This document shows positions 11,625-19,638 of a stretch of 30,596 bases of DNA, piece by piece. The notes below the pieces were generated by a model. The model searched no databases and was not told where the DNA came from. It worked only from the letters and a program-made list of their open reading frames with translations. Origin of the DNA: an uncultured Desulfomonile sp. Its GTDB lineage: Bacteria; Desulfobacterota; Desulfomonilia; Desulfomonilales; Desulfomonilaceae. A program made the position numbers and the translations under genes. Position 1 is the stretch's first letter. Every line of letters starts with the position of its first letter. Where the stretch lies: assembly GCA_903853735.1 (NCBI GenBank), contig CAINUH010000001.1:1-30596 (forward strand), read 5' to 3'.

Positions 11625-12902
11625 ATGCCGTCCATAGATTTTTCAACTCTGCCTTCTTGGATGAATACTCAACCTTACAATGCAATATGGGATCATAATC
11701 GCTTTAATATAGTGGTTGGGGGTGCAGGGTCAGGAAAATCAGTAGGATTCACCCAGAGAGACATTTACCGGCTAACAGCCGAGAAAGGTCATAATTTCCT
11801 GATAGTACGTAAAGTTGCAGAATCCAACAGATTCTCTACCTTCGCCGCATGTATGGAGTGGATAGCCAAGTGGAAGCTTGAGCCTGTATATGAGATTAAT
11901 GAATCTCAGATGCGGATAGTCAATAAATACAACGGCAATGAAGTGGTATTCATGGGACTCAATAATGCCGCCGCCCGAGAGCGCATAAAGTCCCTTACCT
12001 TCAAATCAGGCCCATTGACTGATATTGATGTGGACGAGGCTTCGGAATTGGATGCCGAGGACGTACATCAGCTTAACCTCAGGTTGCGCGGACAGGCGGC
12101 ACAGCCGTTCCAATTCACATTAAAGTTCAACCCAGTATCAGTAGACAATCATCTAAAAGCAAGGTTCTTTGATGACCCACAGCCCAATGTATCACTATTT
12201 CATTCCACATACCTCGACAACCGCTTCATAGACGCCGACTACCGAGGGGAGTTAGAAGCCCTATCCCGTTCGGACCCTACTTTATATGATGTCTATGCCC
12301 TTGGCCGGTGGGGCAGGATGGGTGGAAAAGCCTTCCCCAATGTAATATTTACCCATGGACACCCCGAAGACTTCGAACGCGTAGCGTACGGAATGGACTT
12401 CGGATACTCCCACTACCACTCGATAGAAGGTATAGGGATGATCGGCGATGCCCTCTATTCCTTCTCGGAACTTTACGTGAAAGAGAGGACAAACCCAGAG
12501 ATTATGGGACTGGCCGCCCCGATACTCAAGCGATCACAGACTGTAAAAGCCGATGCCGCAGAACCCAAGTCTATCCAAGAGTGGCAAGACGGCGGATATT
12601 CTGTAGAAGCATGTAAGAAATATGCAGGCTCAGTAAATGCTCAGTATGGCTGGCTCAGATCGAGACCTTGGTATATTGATGAAGATGCCTGCCCCGGACT
12701 GGCCGCAGAAGTACGTGGGGCATCATTCAAGAAGGATCAACAGGGGAGAATCACAGAAGAGATATCAGCTTTCCGGGACGATGCCATGGCCGCCTGCAGA
12801 TATGCAGGTGAGGAACTATCAGGAGCGGCTACAGAGTTTGATGGAAAATTAAGGGCCGCGATGCGAGCAAGGCGCAGGTTCAGAGGGGAGATACGAAGAT
12901 GA
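11625..12902 (+). CDS. terL: Terminase large subunit (PBSX/Terminase_3-like)
   Basis: A 425-residue packaging motor. ATPase domain: Walker A VGGAGSGKS (Gly32-Ser39), Walker B TDIDVDEAS with Asp137-Glu138, and a coupling-type segment LKFNPVS. C-terminal RNase H-like nuclease domain: Asp258 in YGMDFGYS, Asp310 in VKADAAEPKSI, and Asp385/386 in FRDDAMAACRYA. Length and motif spacing fit the Terminase_3 family. It cuts concatemers and pumps DNA into the prohead. The ATG at 11625 gives the expected N-terminus, but the SD is weak. It overlaps the portal gene by ATGA. It begins the late operon and is separated from terS by 1.66 kb. Confidence 0.95.
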   Translation: MPSIDFSTLPSWMNTQPYNAIWDHNRFNIVVGGAGSGKSVGFTQRDIYRLTAEKGHNFLIVRKVAESNRFSTFAACMEWIAKWKLEPVYEINESQMRIVNKYNGNEVVFMGLNNAAARERIKSLTFKSGPLTDIDVDEASELDAEDVHQLNLRLRGQAAQPFQFTLKFNPVSVDNHLKARFFDDPQPNVSLFHSTYLDNRFIDADYRGELEALSRSDPTLYDVYALGRWGRMGGKAFPNVIFTHGHPEDFERVAYGMDFGYSHYHSIEGIGMIGDALYSFSELYVKERTNPEIMGLAAPILKRSQTVKADAAEPKSIQEWQDGGYSVEACKKYAGSVNAQYGWLRSRPWYIDEDACPGLAAEVRGASFKKDQQGRITEEISAFRDDAMAACRYAGEELSGAATEFDGKLRAAMRARRRFRGEIRR

Positions 12903-14350
12903 GATTACGAGACTGGTGGGAGCACGGAAACAGGTTCAGCTGGAGAGGTTCACGCGACATCGAAGTTACCAAGCAGGACCGCCGAGTCCCATCTTCAAGG
13001 GACTTGTCTGAATCCTTCGTCGTCAACTCCGAGCTAACCAAAGGGATATTCTACAACTCCTATCCAGGACTCAAACTGGCAGGTGCTCTAGGATATGCCC
13101 CGATCGCTCACCCGGTATCCTTTATGGGACTACCCACCCCAAAATCCGAAGATGCGGCCACACAGGAAGCCCTGGATAAACTGGTACTTCAGATGTCGGG
13201 TAGGATGCCCTCGATGCACATATCAGTTTCGAGAGAGGGAACTCTCTGGGCATGGCCGAGATTTGATGCAAAGAGAGGAAGGGTAACCTGGGAGCTTATC
13301 CCAGACGATTCCATATCCGATCTGCTCAAATCCCCGGACTTACAGGAGACTGTGGAAGTCCGGACGGACGAGGAATTTAAAGTATCCTTAGGTGAGGGAC
13401 AGATCGCCTACGCCCGGCGCAAACGCAGATTTACCGAGTCCATGATCTACGTAAACTGGACTGAGAAGGGTGGTCTGCAGAACAGTCTCATGGACAGATC
13501 ATCCAAAAACGTGATTGGAATACTGCCCATTGCCTTCGCCAATATGCGCGAAGTGGGCGATGATAGGGGTCACTCGGATTATGAGAGGCTCCTGTATGAC
13601 CTCAAGGATTATCACGATATCGACCTCGCCCGGTCCCAAATACTCGTAAAGTTCAAGCCGAAGATGGTTCAGGAAGTCACAGACGTCGAAAAATGGCTAG
13701 CCAATAACGGCTACGACTCTCTCCAAGAAATCGATCCATGGTCAGTAGACTTCGTAGTCAACGTCATTGGCAAAGAGAAGACGACTTTCGAGACTGCCAA
13801 TGGTGCTACGGATGCCTATGAGACAGCCCTCGTCAACAAGTATTGGAAGGTCGTCGAGGGGTCAGGGATTCCTGAGATATTCTGGGGCTTGCAGGCCGCA
13901 GGCAACCAAGCATCAGTTGACGACCAACGCCAAGCCATGGTACGATATGTGGAAGGCAAGCGCGAACAGTTGAACGAGTCATATTACAAACTGTTCCAGG
14001 CTTCTCTTGAGCTTATGTCCGTAGCGGGTATGGGCAAGTTCAAGGATTTCACTATGGGGTGGAACCGGCTTTCTGCCGCATCTGAAATGGTCAAATCCAC
14101 AATATTCAGGAATTTTGCTACTGGTGTTGCGGCCATGGCCAGTAACAGGTGCATTACCGAGGAACAACTTTATAATCTCTGGAAGGAGAATTATCCGGAT
14201 TCCACAGAGAAGACTTTCAAGGAGTTCCAAGAGCACTATCGGCTGGCCGCCTCTTCGGAGAAGGCTCCCGAAAAGCCGGGTAAACCTGTGGACCCCAATA
14301 CAGAGCCGTCCGAAGAGGATACACCCGGAACAGGAATGGAGACGATATGA
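12899..14350 (+). CDS. Portal protein
   Basis: A 483-residue protein directly after TerL with an ATGA overlap, the canonical portal position. Sequence features fit phage portal proteins of the SPP1 gp6-like group: an N-terminal clip/wing region with Trp-rich motifs (TLWAWPRFDAKRGRVTWELIPDD), a central stem with long helices (DYERLLYDLKDYHDIDLARSQILVKFKPKM), a segment GIPEIFWGLQAAGNQASVDDQRQAMVRYVEGKREQLNESYYKLF resembling the crown/helical barrel part, and an acidic Pro-rich tail. The predicted role is a dodecameric ring at the capsid vertex that docks the terminase and the neck. The family call rests on position, length and overall pattern rather than on a unique motif. Confidence 0.85.
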   Translation: MRLRDWWEHGNRFSWRGSRDIEVTKQDRRVPSSRDLSESFVVNSELTKGIFYNSYPGLKLAGALGYAPIAHPVSFMGLPTPKSEDAATQEALDKLVLQMSGRMPSMHISVSREGTLWAWPRFDAKRGRVTWELIPDDSISDLLKSPDLQETVEVRTDEEFKVSLGEGQIAYARRKRRFTESMIYVNWTEKGGLQNSLMDRSSKNVIGILPIAFANMREVGDDRGHSDYERLLYDLKDYHDIDLARSQILVKFKPKMVQEVTDVEKWLANNGYDSLQEIDPWSVDFVVNVIGKEKTTFETANGATDAYETALVNKYWKVVEGSGIPEIFWGLQAAGNQASVDDQRQAMVRYVEGKREQLNESYYKLFQASLELMSVAGMGKFKDFTMGWNRLSAASEMVKSTIFRNFATGVAAMASNRCITEEQLYNLWKENYPDSTEKTFKEFQEHYRLAASSEKAPEKPGKPVDPNTEPSEEDTPGTGMETI

Positions 14351-14667
14351 GAAGTTTGTTTAAGGTGATGAAAAAGAGAATAGCCATTCTCAAAGACGAT
14401 TATCTTGACTGGTCCAAGATACCAGTGGACTGTGGATTCGTGGCTGTGGATGCCATAGATACAGGCCCATACCCGGCTGGTACTCCCATCGCCTATCAGC
14501 GTGAACCAACTTTCATAAAGGGTCGTTGGCTCCGGAAGTGGATAGAGGGCGTAAACATCAAAAAGGACTTGCCAGTGGCCGTCCCGCATGCTATAATAGG
14601 GAAGGTACCGCAGGCGGCAGATTCGTTGAGGAAACGTCCTGTAGGAGGAAAGAATGGCCGTTCTTAG
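14347..14667 (+). CDS. Uncharacterised small late protein
   Basis: A 106-residue protein coupled to the portal by ATGA and overlapping the protease gene by 14 bases. The first 15 residues are basic and the rest mixed (DDYLDWSKIPVDCGFVAVDAIDTGPYPAGTPIAYQREPTFIKGRWLRKWIEG). The C-terminus is basic (LRKRPVGGKNGRS). Its last quarter contains a consensus promoter (14569-14597) and the leader and SD of the next gene, so the C-terminal codons may be constrained by that dual use. No family was recognised; position suggests a minor head or assembly factor. Confidence 0.7.
   Translation: MRSLFKVMKKRIAILKDDYLDWSKIPVDCGFVAVDAIDTGPYPAGTPIAYQREPTFIKGRWLRKWIEGVNIKKDLPVAVPHAIIGKVPQAADSLRKRPVGGKNGRS
14569..14597 (+). 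promoter_or_regulatory. Consensus sigma70-type promoter inside the preceding gene
   Basis: TTGCCA (14569-14574), a 17-base spacer, TATAAT (14592-14597). The downstream ATG of the protease/scaffold gene is 57 bases from the -10, with TAGGAGG before it. It lacks the G-tract and YTCGTGG features of P1-P4, so it belongs to a different promoter class, perhaps for extra head-protein mRNA. Confidence 0.72.
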
Positions 14668-16075
14668 GAAGTTCAATTTCAGAAGCGCCCCGGACTCTAA
14701 GCTGGCCGAATCCCCGGATGCCGTCCCCACCCTATCTCCCCAAGAGGCAGTAGACCTGTTTAAGGGAGAAGACAAAAACCCCTACTTCAAGTTGGAAGCC
14801 ATTGAATATCCTACCCCGGCCAATGGGTGGATATATACCGAGGAATTCTGGAAATCGTATGTAGGGAAGCTCAATACCGCCCCGATTCCCGGAAGCGCAA
14901 GGGGTCACGAGACCAGATGGGGTGCTCGTGGATACACCGACTTCATCGTAATCGGCGGAAGGATGGATTCCAAGGGAGACGGCACCGGTACGGTCTACTT
15001 GAAGACCTACGTACCTCCCAAGGGCGAATCCGGAGACAATGCAGTATTCATCGCCAGTTGCAAAGCTGGCATGGTGGATTTCTCGATAGTATCCTATACC
15101 AGAGACCTGATCGAACAGCAACCCGATGGAAATTATACTCGCAAGTGCGTCGAATCGATGTTCGGCGAGCGTAATGACGCTGTAGACCTTGGTGCTGGTG
15201 CAATGGACCTCAAAACCAATGCCAATGGGCAACGGCTTAACAAGAAGTGCCTGACTTTCGCCAAGTCCCTTATCTCCTCCGGAAAGGTAGATTCTTCCTC
15301 CGCCTGGAAAATGACCAGCTCGGACGAGGATACTATGCTCGGAGCCGACGAGGATTGGGAAGAGTACGCCAAGTGGCACTTGGTTGAAGATCAAAGTTCC
15401 TCTGAGGACACGAAGGCTCGGTGGAAATATCCTGTTGGTAAATCCGGCAAAGTCTACCGGTCTGCACTGAGGGCAATCGCTTCCAGAGCATCGGCAAATG
15501 GACTAGAGGATGTATCCAACACGGCGAGCGATCTCATAAAAGAGATCGACAAGAAGAAGGGAAGTCATATGGACAAGGTAGAGACGCTTTCCGCCCTCGG
15601 GGCGTTGAAGCGCAATTCCGAAGTCACCCTCGACGAAGTGGCCGACGCTATGGGACAGAAATCCATGGTAAAGTCCGTCCAAGACGAGGCTGACCTCGCG
15701 AAGTTCAACTCGATCAAGTCCCTGATTGGCGAAGGCGATCCCGAAATCCTGGTCAAGGGTTTCATGGATACTGCCAAAGCCAACGCCGAAGCGGCCAGAG
15801 CGAAGATGCTCACCGATGAATTCGGGGTCAAGTCGAGCAAGGTCGGCGAAGTGGAAGTGGTCAATCCCGCTTACCAGTACGCCGACAAATCCACAGTGGG
15901 ACTGTCCGGCGAAAAGCTCAACGCCGCAGTAGTCGCCCTCAAGGACGATATCGTGATGAAGGGACTGAGAGCCAACATGGCCGATCAGGATTCCCCCTTC
16001 AACGTTATCGTCGAAGGCGACAAACCCAAGGTCAATGCGTCCGACAAGTTCGTCGGTTCCGCAGTCAGCCTGTAA
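14654..16075 (+). CDS. Putative capsid maturation protease fused to scaffold
   Basis: A 473-residue protein between portal and capsid genes, where head protease and scaffold normally lie. The N-terminal 190 residues look like a compact protease domain: ANGWIYTEEFWKSYVGKLNTAPIPGSARGHETRW with His85, and KAGMVDFSIVSY (about 138-148), with a possible catalytic Ser, followed by VESMFGERNDAVDLGAGAMD. The middle segment DTKARWKYPVGKSGKVYRSALRAIASRASANG (about 254-285) resembles a short domain often seen inside phage head proteases. From residue 306 on the sequence is Ala/Lys/Glu-rich and helical like a scaffold (LSALGALKRNSEVTLDEV..., ANAEAARAKML). The start has AGGAGG upstream. Catalytic residues are inferred, not proven. 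Confidence 0.65.
   Translation: MAVLRKFNFRSAPDSKLAESPDAVPTLSPQEAVDLFKGEDKNPYFKLEAIEYPTPANGWIYTEEFWKSYVGKLNTAPIPGSARGHETRWGARGYTDFIVIGGRMDSKGDGTGTVYLKTYVPPKGESGDNAVFIASCKAGMVDFSIVSYTRDLIEQQPDGNYTRKCVESMFGERNDAVDLGAGAMDLKTNANGQRLNKKCLTFAKSLISSGKVDSSSAWKMTSSDEDTMLGADEDWEEYAKWHLVEDQSSSEDTKARWKYPVGKSGKVYRSALRAIASRASANGLEDVSNTASDLIKEIDKKKGSHMDKVETLSALGALKRNSEVTLDEVADAMGQKSMVKSVQDEADLAKFNSIKSLIGEGDPEILVKGFMDTAKANAEAARAKMLTDEFGVKSSKVGEVEVVNPAYQYADKSTVGLSGEKLNAAVVALKDDIVMKGLRANMADQDSPFNVIVEGDKPKVNASDKFVGSAVSL
15569..16075 (+). CDS. Possible nested scaffolding protein (internal start)
   Basis: An in-frame ATG at 15569 (residue 306 of the larger protein) is preceded by AAGAAGGGAAG, a usable SD. Translation from it would give a 168-residue helical protein starting MDKVETLSALGALKRN, with no protease part. 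This mirrors the lambda C/Nu3 arrangement, where scaffold is made from an internal start inside the protease gene. The basic AAGAAGAAG codons just before encode KKK, so the purine run has a coding reason too; the call is therefore tentative. Confidence 0.5.
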   Translation: MDKVETLSALGALKRNSEVTLDEVADAMGQKSMVKSVQDEADLAKFNSIKSLIGEGDPEILVKGFMDTAKANAEAARAKMLTDEFGVKSSKVGEVEVVNPAYQYADKSTVGLSGEKLNAAVVALKDDIVMKGLRANMADQDSPFNVIVEGDKPKVNASDKFVGSAVSL

Positions 16076-16077
16076 GC

Positions 16078-16092
16078 AGGGTCAAAGGCCCT
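16078..16092 (+). promoter_or_regulatory. Leader hairpin before the decoration-protein SD
   Basis: AGGGTC-AAA-GGCCCT forms a 6-bp stem (one G-T pair) directly followed by AAAGGA, the SD of the gene at 16106. It resembles the P4 leader hairpin in its AAA loop and position. Confidence 0.55.
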
Positions 16093-16105
16093 AAAGGAAA
16101 GAATC

Positions 16106-16684
16106 ATGTCGAATCCCATCGTTTTTGCGATAAAGGAAATGGCCAAGACCATTACCGTAGTCGTCGCCGCCTTGGTCTCGCAGGGCGCTCTCGTGGTCGT
16201 GAGGCCGTGGTGCGGCGTTGCCCTCAATGCCATCACGCAGGATGACCTCGACGAAGGCGAAGCCGGAACCGGAGCCGCCTATCTGGGACTGGACGTATCC
16301 GAGTGCCAAGTGGACTTGGATGCGGCCTCCGAAATGTTCACCGCAGTCGGCGCGGAGGTCTGGCTCTCCTCGGCTGGAGCTTTCGCCGCTACCGGGGCTA
16401 CTGGCTCCTACCTCGTCGGCTACTGCACGATCCCCTGCCTCGCGGCGGACCCTCATACTTTCCGTTTCGAGAAGCTCAGGAAGGCAGTTCCCTTCACCGA
16501 GATTGTCCTCGCGGACATTTCGGACCTCGACGAACTCGAAATCGAAATGGCCCAGGTCACCGACCTTGATGAACTCAAGTTCGAAGACCTCGCGGATGTG
16601 GCCGCCGTCGCGCCCACCAACAACGATACGCTCAAGTTCGTGACCTCCACTCACAAGTGGACCACGGTCGCGGTAACGGACTAA
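16106..16684 (+). CDS. Capsid decoration / head-fibre-like protein (DUF2190-like)
   Basis: A 192-residue protein directly upstream of the major capsid gene. The N-terminal 100 residues are small, Ala/Val/Gly-rich and beta-type (ITVVVAALVSQGALVVVRPWCGVALNAITQDDL... GTGAAYLGLD), similar to DUF2190-type decoration proteins. The C-terminus contains DISDLDELEIEMAQVTDLDELKFEDLADVAAVAPTNNDTLKFVTSTHKWTTVAVTD. This is the LxDLxDVxxxxPxxxxxLxFxxxxxxW pattern repeatedly seen at the ends of phage surface and fibre proteins. Codons are strongly C/G-ending, as in the capsid gene, suggesting abundant expression. The likely role is binding to the outside of the capsid. Confidence 0.65.
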   Translation: MSNPIVFAIKEMAKTITVVVAALVSQGALVVVRPWCGVALNAITQDDLDEGEAGTGAAYLGLDVSECQVDLDAASEMFTAVGAEVWLSSAGAFAATGATGSYLVGYCTIPCLAADPHTFRFEKLRKAVPFTEIVLADISDLDELEIEMAQVTDLDELKFEDLADVAAVAPTNNDTLKFVTSTHKWTTVAVTD

Positions 16685-16695
16685 GGAGACCAGGA

Positions 16696-17922
16696 ATGGA
16701 AAAGACAATTTCCCTCTACCCCAATAAGGTAGTCGAGAGGCAACTCGCCAGCGGAATGAGGCTCAATTCGGGTCTCTTCTTCGACAAGGCGAACGAGAAA
16801 GCACCCTCCTTCGGCGAAATCGTGGACCTCAAGTACAACGGTTCGGTGATCGTCGAGGCAGGTTCGAAGCCCTTCGACCAGTCGCCGAAGTTCGACGAAC
16901 TCATGTCGTCCATCGCCGCCAAGCGGAGCGCTCTGCAGGCAGTCATCAAGGGCGGACTCAAGGCCAACGCCTCGCAGTTCCCCTCCGACTACTACGACTA
17001 CGTCAACCTCCTTCGCCTCTACATCACGAGGCGCAGGGCCGACTTCGCCGATTTCACCGGAATGTTCGCGCAGGAGTCCTCCAATCCCAACGCGGGCAAG
17101 TCCATCCTCTTCGACGAGTTCAAGCCCTATATGGGAGCTTTCGAGGAAATCAAGGGACGCGGCGAATCGGTCCCCATGATCGAGCACACCACCGGTCGCG
17201 AAGGCTCGGCCAGGGTCAAGCTCTATGCCCTCGGCGATTCCCGGACCCTCGAGGATGAACTCTTCAACCTCGACATCTACGAACTCCAGAAGGTGCTCGA
17301 CGCCTTCACGAGGGCCTTCATCGCCAAGAGGAACGACCTCTCCATTGGTATCCTCAGGGCCGCCACATGGCAGTCCGACCAGCAACAGGCCGCCGATACG
17401 ACCGCTACGGCGACTCCCGAGCAGAAGCTCTATACGACCCTCAACAACGCCATCGAGAAGATCAGGCTCCTCAAGGACCCCCTGACCCTCCAGTACATCG
17501 ATGCGTCGAGGATGGTCCTGGTCTGCTCCTACCCGGACGAGCGCAGAATCAACCGCATCATCAACGGTCAGCTGGAGAACACGAAGGGGACCACGCTCAA
17601 CCTGACCCCGCTCTCCGAAATCATGGAGCTGTGGCCCTATCAGGGCGATACGATCAAGGTCGGGACGCGCACTCACACCTACAACGGTGTGGCACAGAAC
17701 AAAGCCTACCTGATCGTCCCCGGCTCCTTCAACGCTCCCTCCTACGTCGTGACCAAGCGGCCAATGACCTACGAAGTTGGCCGAGGCGACGTGCTCTCCC
17801 TCTCCCGCGACGAGCGGGTGGCCTACTTCGCGCAGGCCGAGTACTACAAGGAGTTCCTGGGCCATACCGGCGGAGAAGCGACTGCGACCGGCTACTGCGT
17901 CGAGGTTTCCCTCCCCAGCTAA
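16696..17922 (+). CDS. Major capsid protein (HK97-fold)
   Basis: A 408-residue protein starting at the ATG at 16696 with AAGGAG seven bases upstream; an earlier in-frame start at 16657 overlaps the previous gene and has no SD. It sits after protease/scaffold and decoration genes, the standard place for the major capsid protein. Its features fit the HK97 fold: an N-terminal arm, a long helix region (FDELMSSIAAKRSALQAVIKGG), DSRTLEDELFNLDIYELQKVLDAFTRAFIAKRNDLSIGIL as the spine-helix area, and a C-terminal beta-rich domain (SEIMELWPYQGDTIKVGTRTHTYNG... AYLIVPGSFNAPSYVVTKRPMTYEVGRGD). Third codon positions are almost all C or G, far more than in flanking genes, as expected for a very highly expressed protein. 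The strong codon bias creates long false frames on the other strand. Confidence 0.85.
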   Translation: MEKTISLYPNKVVERQLASGMRLNSGLFFDKANEKAPSFGEIVDLKYNGSVIVEAGSKPFDQSPKFDELMSSIAAKRSALQAVIKGGLKANASQFPSDYYDYVNLLRLYITRRRADFADFTGMFAQESSNPNAGKSILFDEFKPYMGAFEEIKGRGESVPMIEHTTGREGSARVKLYALGDSRTLEDELFNLDIYELQKVLDAFTRAFIAKRNDLSIGILRAATWQSDQQQAADTTATATPEQKLYTTLNNAIEKIRLLKDPLTLQYIDASRMVLVCSYPDERRINRIINGQLENTKGTTLNLTPLSEIMELWPYQGDTIKVGTRTHTYNGVAQNKAYLIVPGSFNAPSYVVTKRPMTYEVGRGDVLSLSRDERVAYFAQAEYYKEFLGHTGGEATATGYCVEVSLPS

Positions 17923-17946
17923 TGGGGATGATCATGGAGGGCAGGA

Positions 17947-18438
17947 ATGGCTAGCTTTACGGCTATCAAAGAGCTTCGGCTCAAAATCTCAGACCCTGCG
18001 GGGGTGTTCGACAAAATAATCGACATCATTTCCGTAGCCAACGTAGGGTCTCTGCCCTCCTCCCCGGCGCGTCAAACAGCCTACTTCAAGGCCGATAATA
18101 ATGAGTACATAGCGTACGATTTTGATCTATCGGCTTGGAGTGACCCGCTCAAGCTCAAGATTTCGGACGAGCGGTTGGGTAATTTGATAGACTTATGGGG
18201 TGATGCGGCCGCCGCAAAGGCTATAAGGGCGATACTCTCGTCCATCGGCCAGGATATCCAGATCGTAAGGACAACCAAGGGGGCGGATTCCACGGAATAT
18301 ACCACTCTCAAGGACACGTACGAGTATTACAAGAATCTCATTGAGGAGTTCAAGGACGAGCAGAAAGAGGAAGCCGGAGTATCAACTGGCCGATACTTTA
18401 CTACTCACCGTCCCAGAATAGCCGGGGGAAGGGTTTGA
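17947..18438 (+). CDS. Head-tail connector-region protein (putative)
   Basis: A 163-residue protein immediately after the capsid gene, the usual place for head completion (adaptor) proteins. The ATG has a GGAGGG SD. The content is mixed helix: ISDPAGVFDKIIDIISVANVGSLPSSPARQTAYFKADNN, then LSAWSDPLKLKISDERLGNLIDLWGDAAAAKAIRAILSSIG, and a charged helical end (LKDTYEYYKNLIEEFKDEQKEEAG). No decisive motif was seen; an adaptor role is inferred from order only. It overlaps the next gene, which begins TTGA at its stop. Confidence 0.6.
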   Translation: MASFTAIKELRLKISDPAGVFDKIIDIISVANVGSLPSSPARQTAYFKADNNEYIAYDFDLSAWSDPLKLKISDERLGNLIDLWGDAAAAKAIRAILSSIGQDIQIVRTTKGADSTEYTTLKDTYEYYKNLIEEFKDEQKEEAGVSTGRYFTTHRPRIAGGRV

Positions 18439-18914
18439 GTAAGATAACTCAGGCCAGAGCCGCAGTCATCAAGACTATCCAAGATGACCCGACAGTAATT
18501 ACTGTGGTCAGGAAAGCCTTGATGAATGATGGCTTCAATTCTCTCATAGACGATTCTGGAGGTGCTTCAAGAGAGTACAAGTTCAGGGTAAGAATTTCAC
18601 ACGAACGTTCAGTCGTGGCAAAAGTAGAAACGTCTCCTATAGGAGGTGTCATCAATCCACGATTGATGATTACCGTAGACTATCGAGGCGGCCCATTGGA
18701 AGGTGATGCATTCACAATGCCTAGATTGAGGAAGTCCATACAGATGGTTTCAGCTAAATACAGTGAAAACCAGATAATGTATAACAGTGAACCTGTAGCA
18801 ATAGATTTGGACTTGTCCTTCTCTGAGTCATACATCATAGGCAGAATGGATGAACTTACCGAAGATGGAGTAGTAGTGGGATATCAAGCTCCCATGATAA
18901 AGGCGGGGTCATGA
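18435..18914 (+). CDS. Neck/head-completion protein (putative)
   Basis: A 159-residue protein that starts with TTG overlapping the upstream stop (TTGA) and follows GGGGGAAGG. It is beta-rich in the middle (REYKFRVRISHERSVVAKVETSPIGGVINPRLMITVDYRGGP) with helical ends and a C-terminal half SESYIIGRMDELTEDGVVVGYQ. The size and position between a putative adaptor and a gp10-like protein fit a head-closure (stopper) or similar neck component; no specific family was recognised. Codon use is more A/T-rich than in the capsid gene, typical of low-copy structural proteins in this window. Confidence 0.55.
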   Translation: MSKITQARAAVIKTIQDDPTVITVVRKALMNDGFNSLIDDSGGASREYKFRVRISHERSVVAKVETSPIGGVINPRLMITVDYRGGPLEGDAFTMPRLRKSIQMVSAKYSENQIMYNSEPVAIDLDLSFSESYIIGRMDELTEDGVVVGYQAPMIKAGS

Positions 18915-19276
18915 GCGTAAATCCGACAGCTGGTGTGAAAGCCGCTGTTAATGTCATATATGAAGCCCGCAAGGCCCAAGTATTGGCTCTCGCTCATATC
19001 TATGCTAAGAAATGTCTAGAAGAGTTCCTCAGGGAACAGCAGACCGGAGCCGGTGTTATAGGCAAATACTGGTACAACAGGACTGCAAACGCGAGCGATA
19101 CCATGTTTTCGGATGCCTATTCCGAAGACAACGTCGTAGCTTGGTTTATGTCGCATTACATGTTCTATGGAGTATACCTGGAGATATGCAACGACCGAAA
19201 ATATGAAGCTATTCGACCCTTAGTAGAGAAATGGGGGACGGAGTTCATATTAGCGGTAAAGGGGCTTTACGAATGA
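18911..19276 (+). CDS. HK97 gp10-like neck/tail-completion protein
   Basis: A 121-residue protein starting ATGA at the upstream stop. It has an N-terminal helix (AVNVIYEARKAQVLALAHIYAKKCLEEFLREQ), then YWYNRTANASDTMFSDAYSEDN and VYLEICNDRKYEAIRPLVEKWGTEFILAV. The pattern NRTxxxxxTxF... then YLExxxxxxYxAIRPLxE is that of HK97 gp10-like (tail completion) proteins, where the mid region is NRTGxLxxSI and the end is LEFGxGxxxxRPAL. The function inferred is joining the tail to the capsid neck. The match is of pattern only and somewhat divergent. Confidence 0.65.
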   Translation: MSVNPTAGVKAAVNVIYEARKAQVLALAHIYAKKCLEEFLREQQTGAGVIGKYWYNRTANASDTMFSDAYSEDNVVAWFMSHYMFYGVYLEICNDRKYEAIRPLVEKWGTEFILAVKGLYE

Positions 19277-19629
19277 TAACCAAAATCGTAGAGGTACTGA
19301 AAACAGGTAGCATTCCTGATGTGGTGCAGTTCGGCTCCAAGTCTGGACCTTCCTCTAAGCGGTATGTGGTAGTCAAGCCAGAGAATGCATCTGGAGGTAG
19401 GCGACGGTGGAGGATAATCGTACACGTACAACCCGGCGAGAATATAGTAGCCGAGCGGTATATATTCAAGGAGGCTTCTGAGCTATTGAGTGAGTACGAG
19501 GTAACGACGAGGAGCGGGAATACACAATCCCTCGACAAAGGATTGGAATATTCTGATGTGGCTCCGCCAAGCGACGATGGTACAATTTCCATGGAGCGGA
19601 TATTTTACAGTCCGCTAATTCTGTTTTAG
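19273..19629 (+). CDS. Putative tail terminator / neck protein
   Basis: A 118-residue protein. The ATG at 19273 overlaps the upstream stop (ATGA); a longer in-frame start at 19231 lies inside the previous gene and is not favoured. The sequence begins MITKIVEVLKTGSIPDVVQFGSKSGPSSKRYVVVKPENA and continues as beta strands (RWRIIVHVQPGENIVAERYIF), with a helix-strand order like small tail-terminator proteins. Position directly before the presumed tail-tube gene supports that role. No decisive motif is present. It ends nine bases before the next gene, after which a strong SD appears. Confidence 0.58.
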   Translation: MITKIVEVLKTGSIPDVVQFGSKSGPSSKRYVVVKPENASGGRRRWRIIVHVQPGENIVAERYIFKEASELLSEYEVTTRSGNTQSLDKGLEYSDVAPPSDDGTISMERIFYSPLILF

Positions 19630-19638
19630 GAGGGCATC

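Noticed and set aside
16681..17865. 394-residue - strand frame across the capsid gene
   Set aside because: It is a mirror of very high third-position G/C in the capsid gene; no SD or context supports it.
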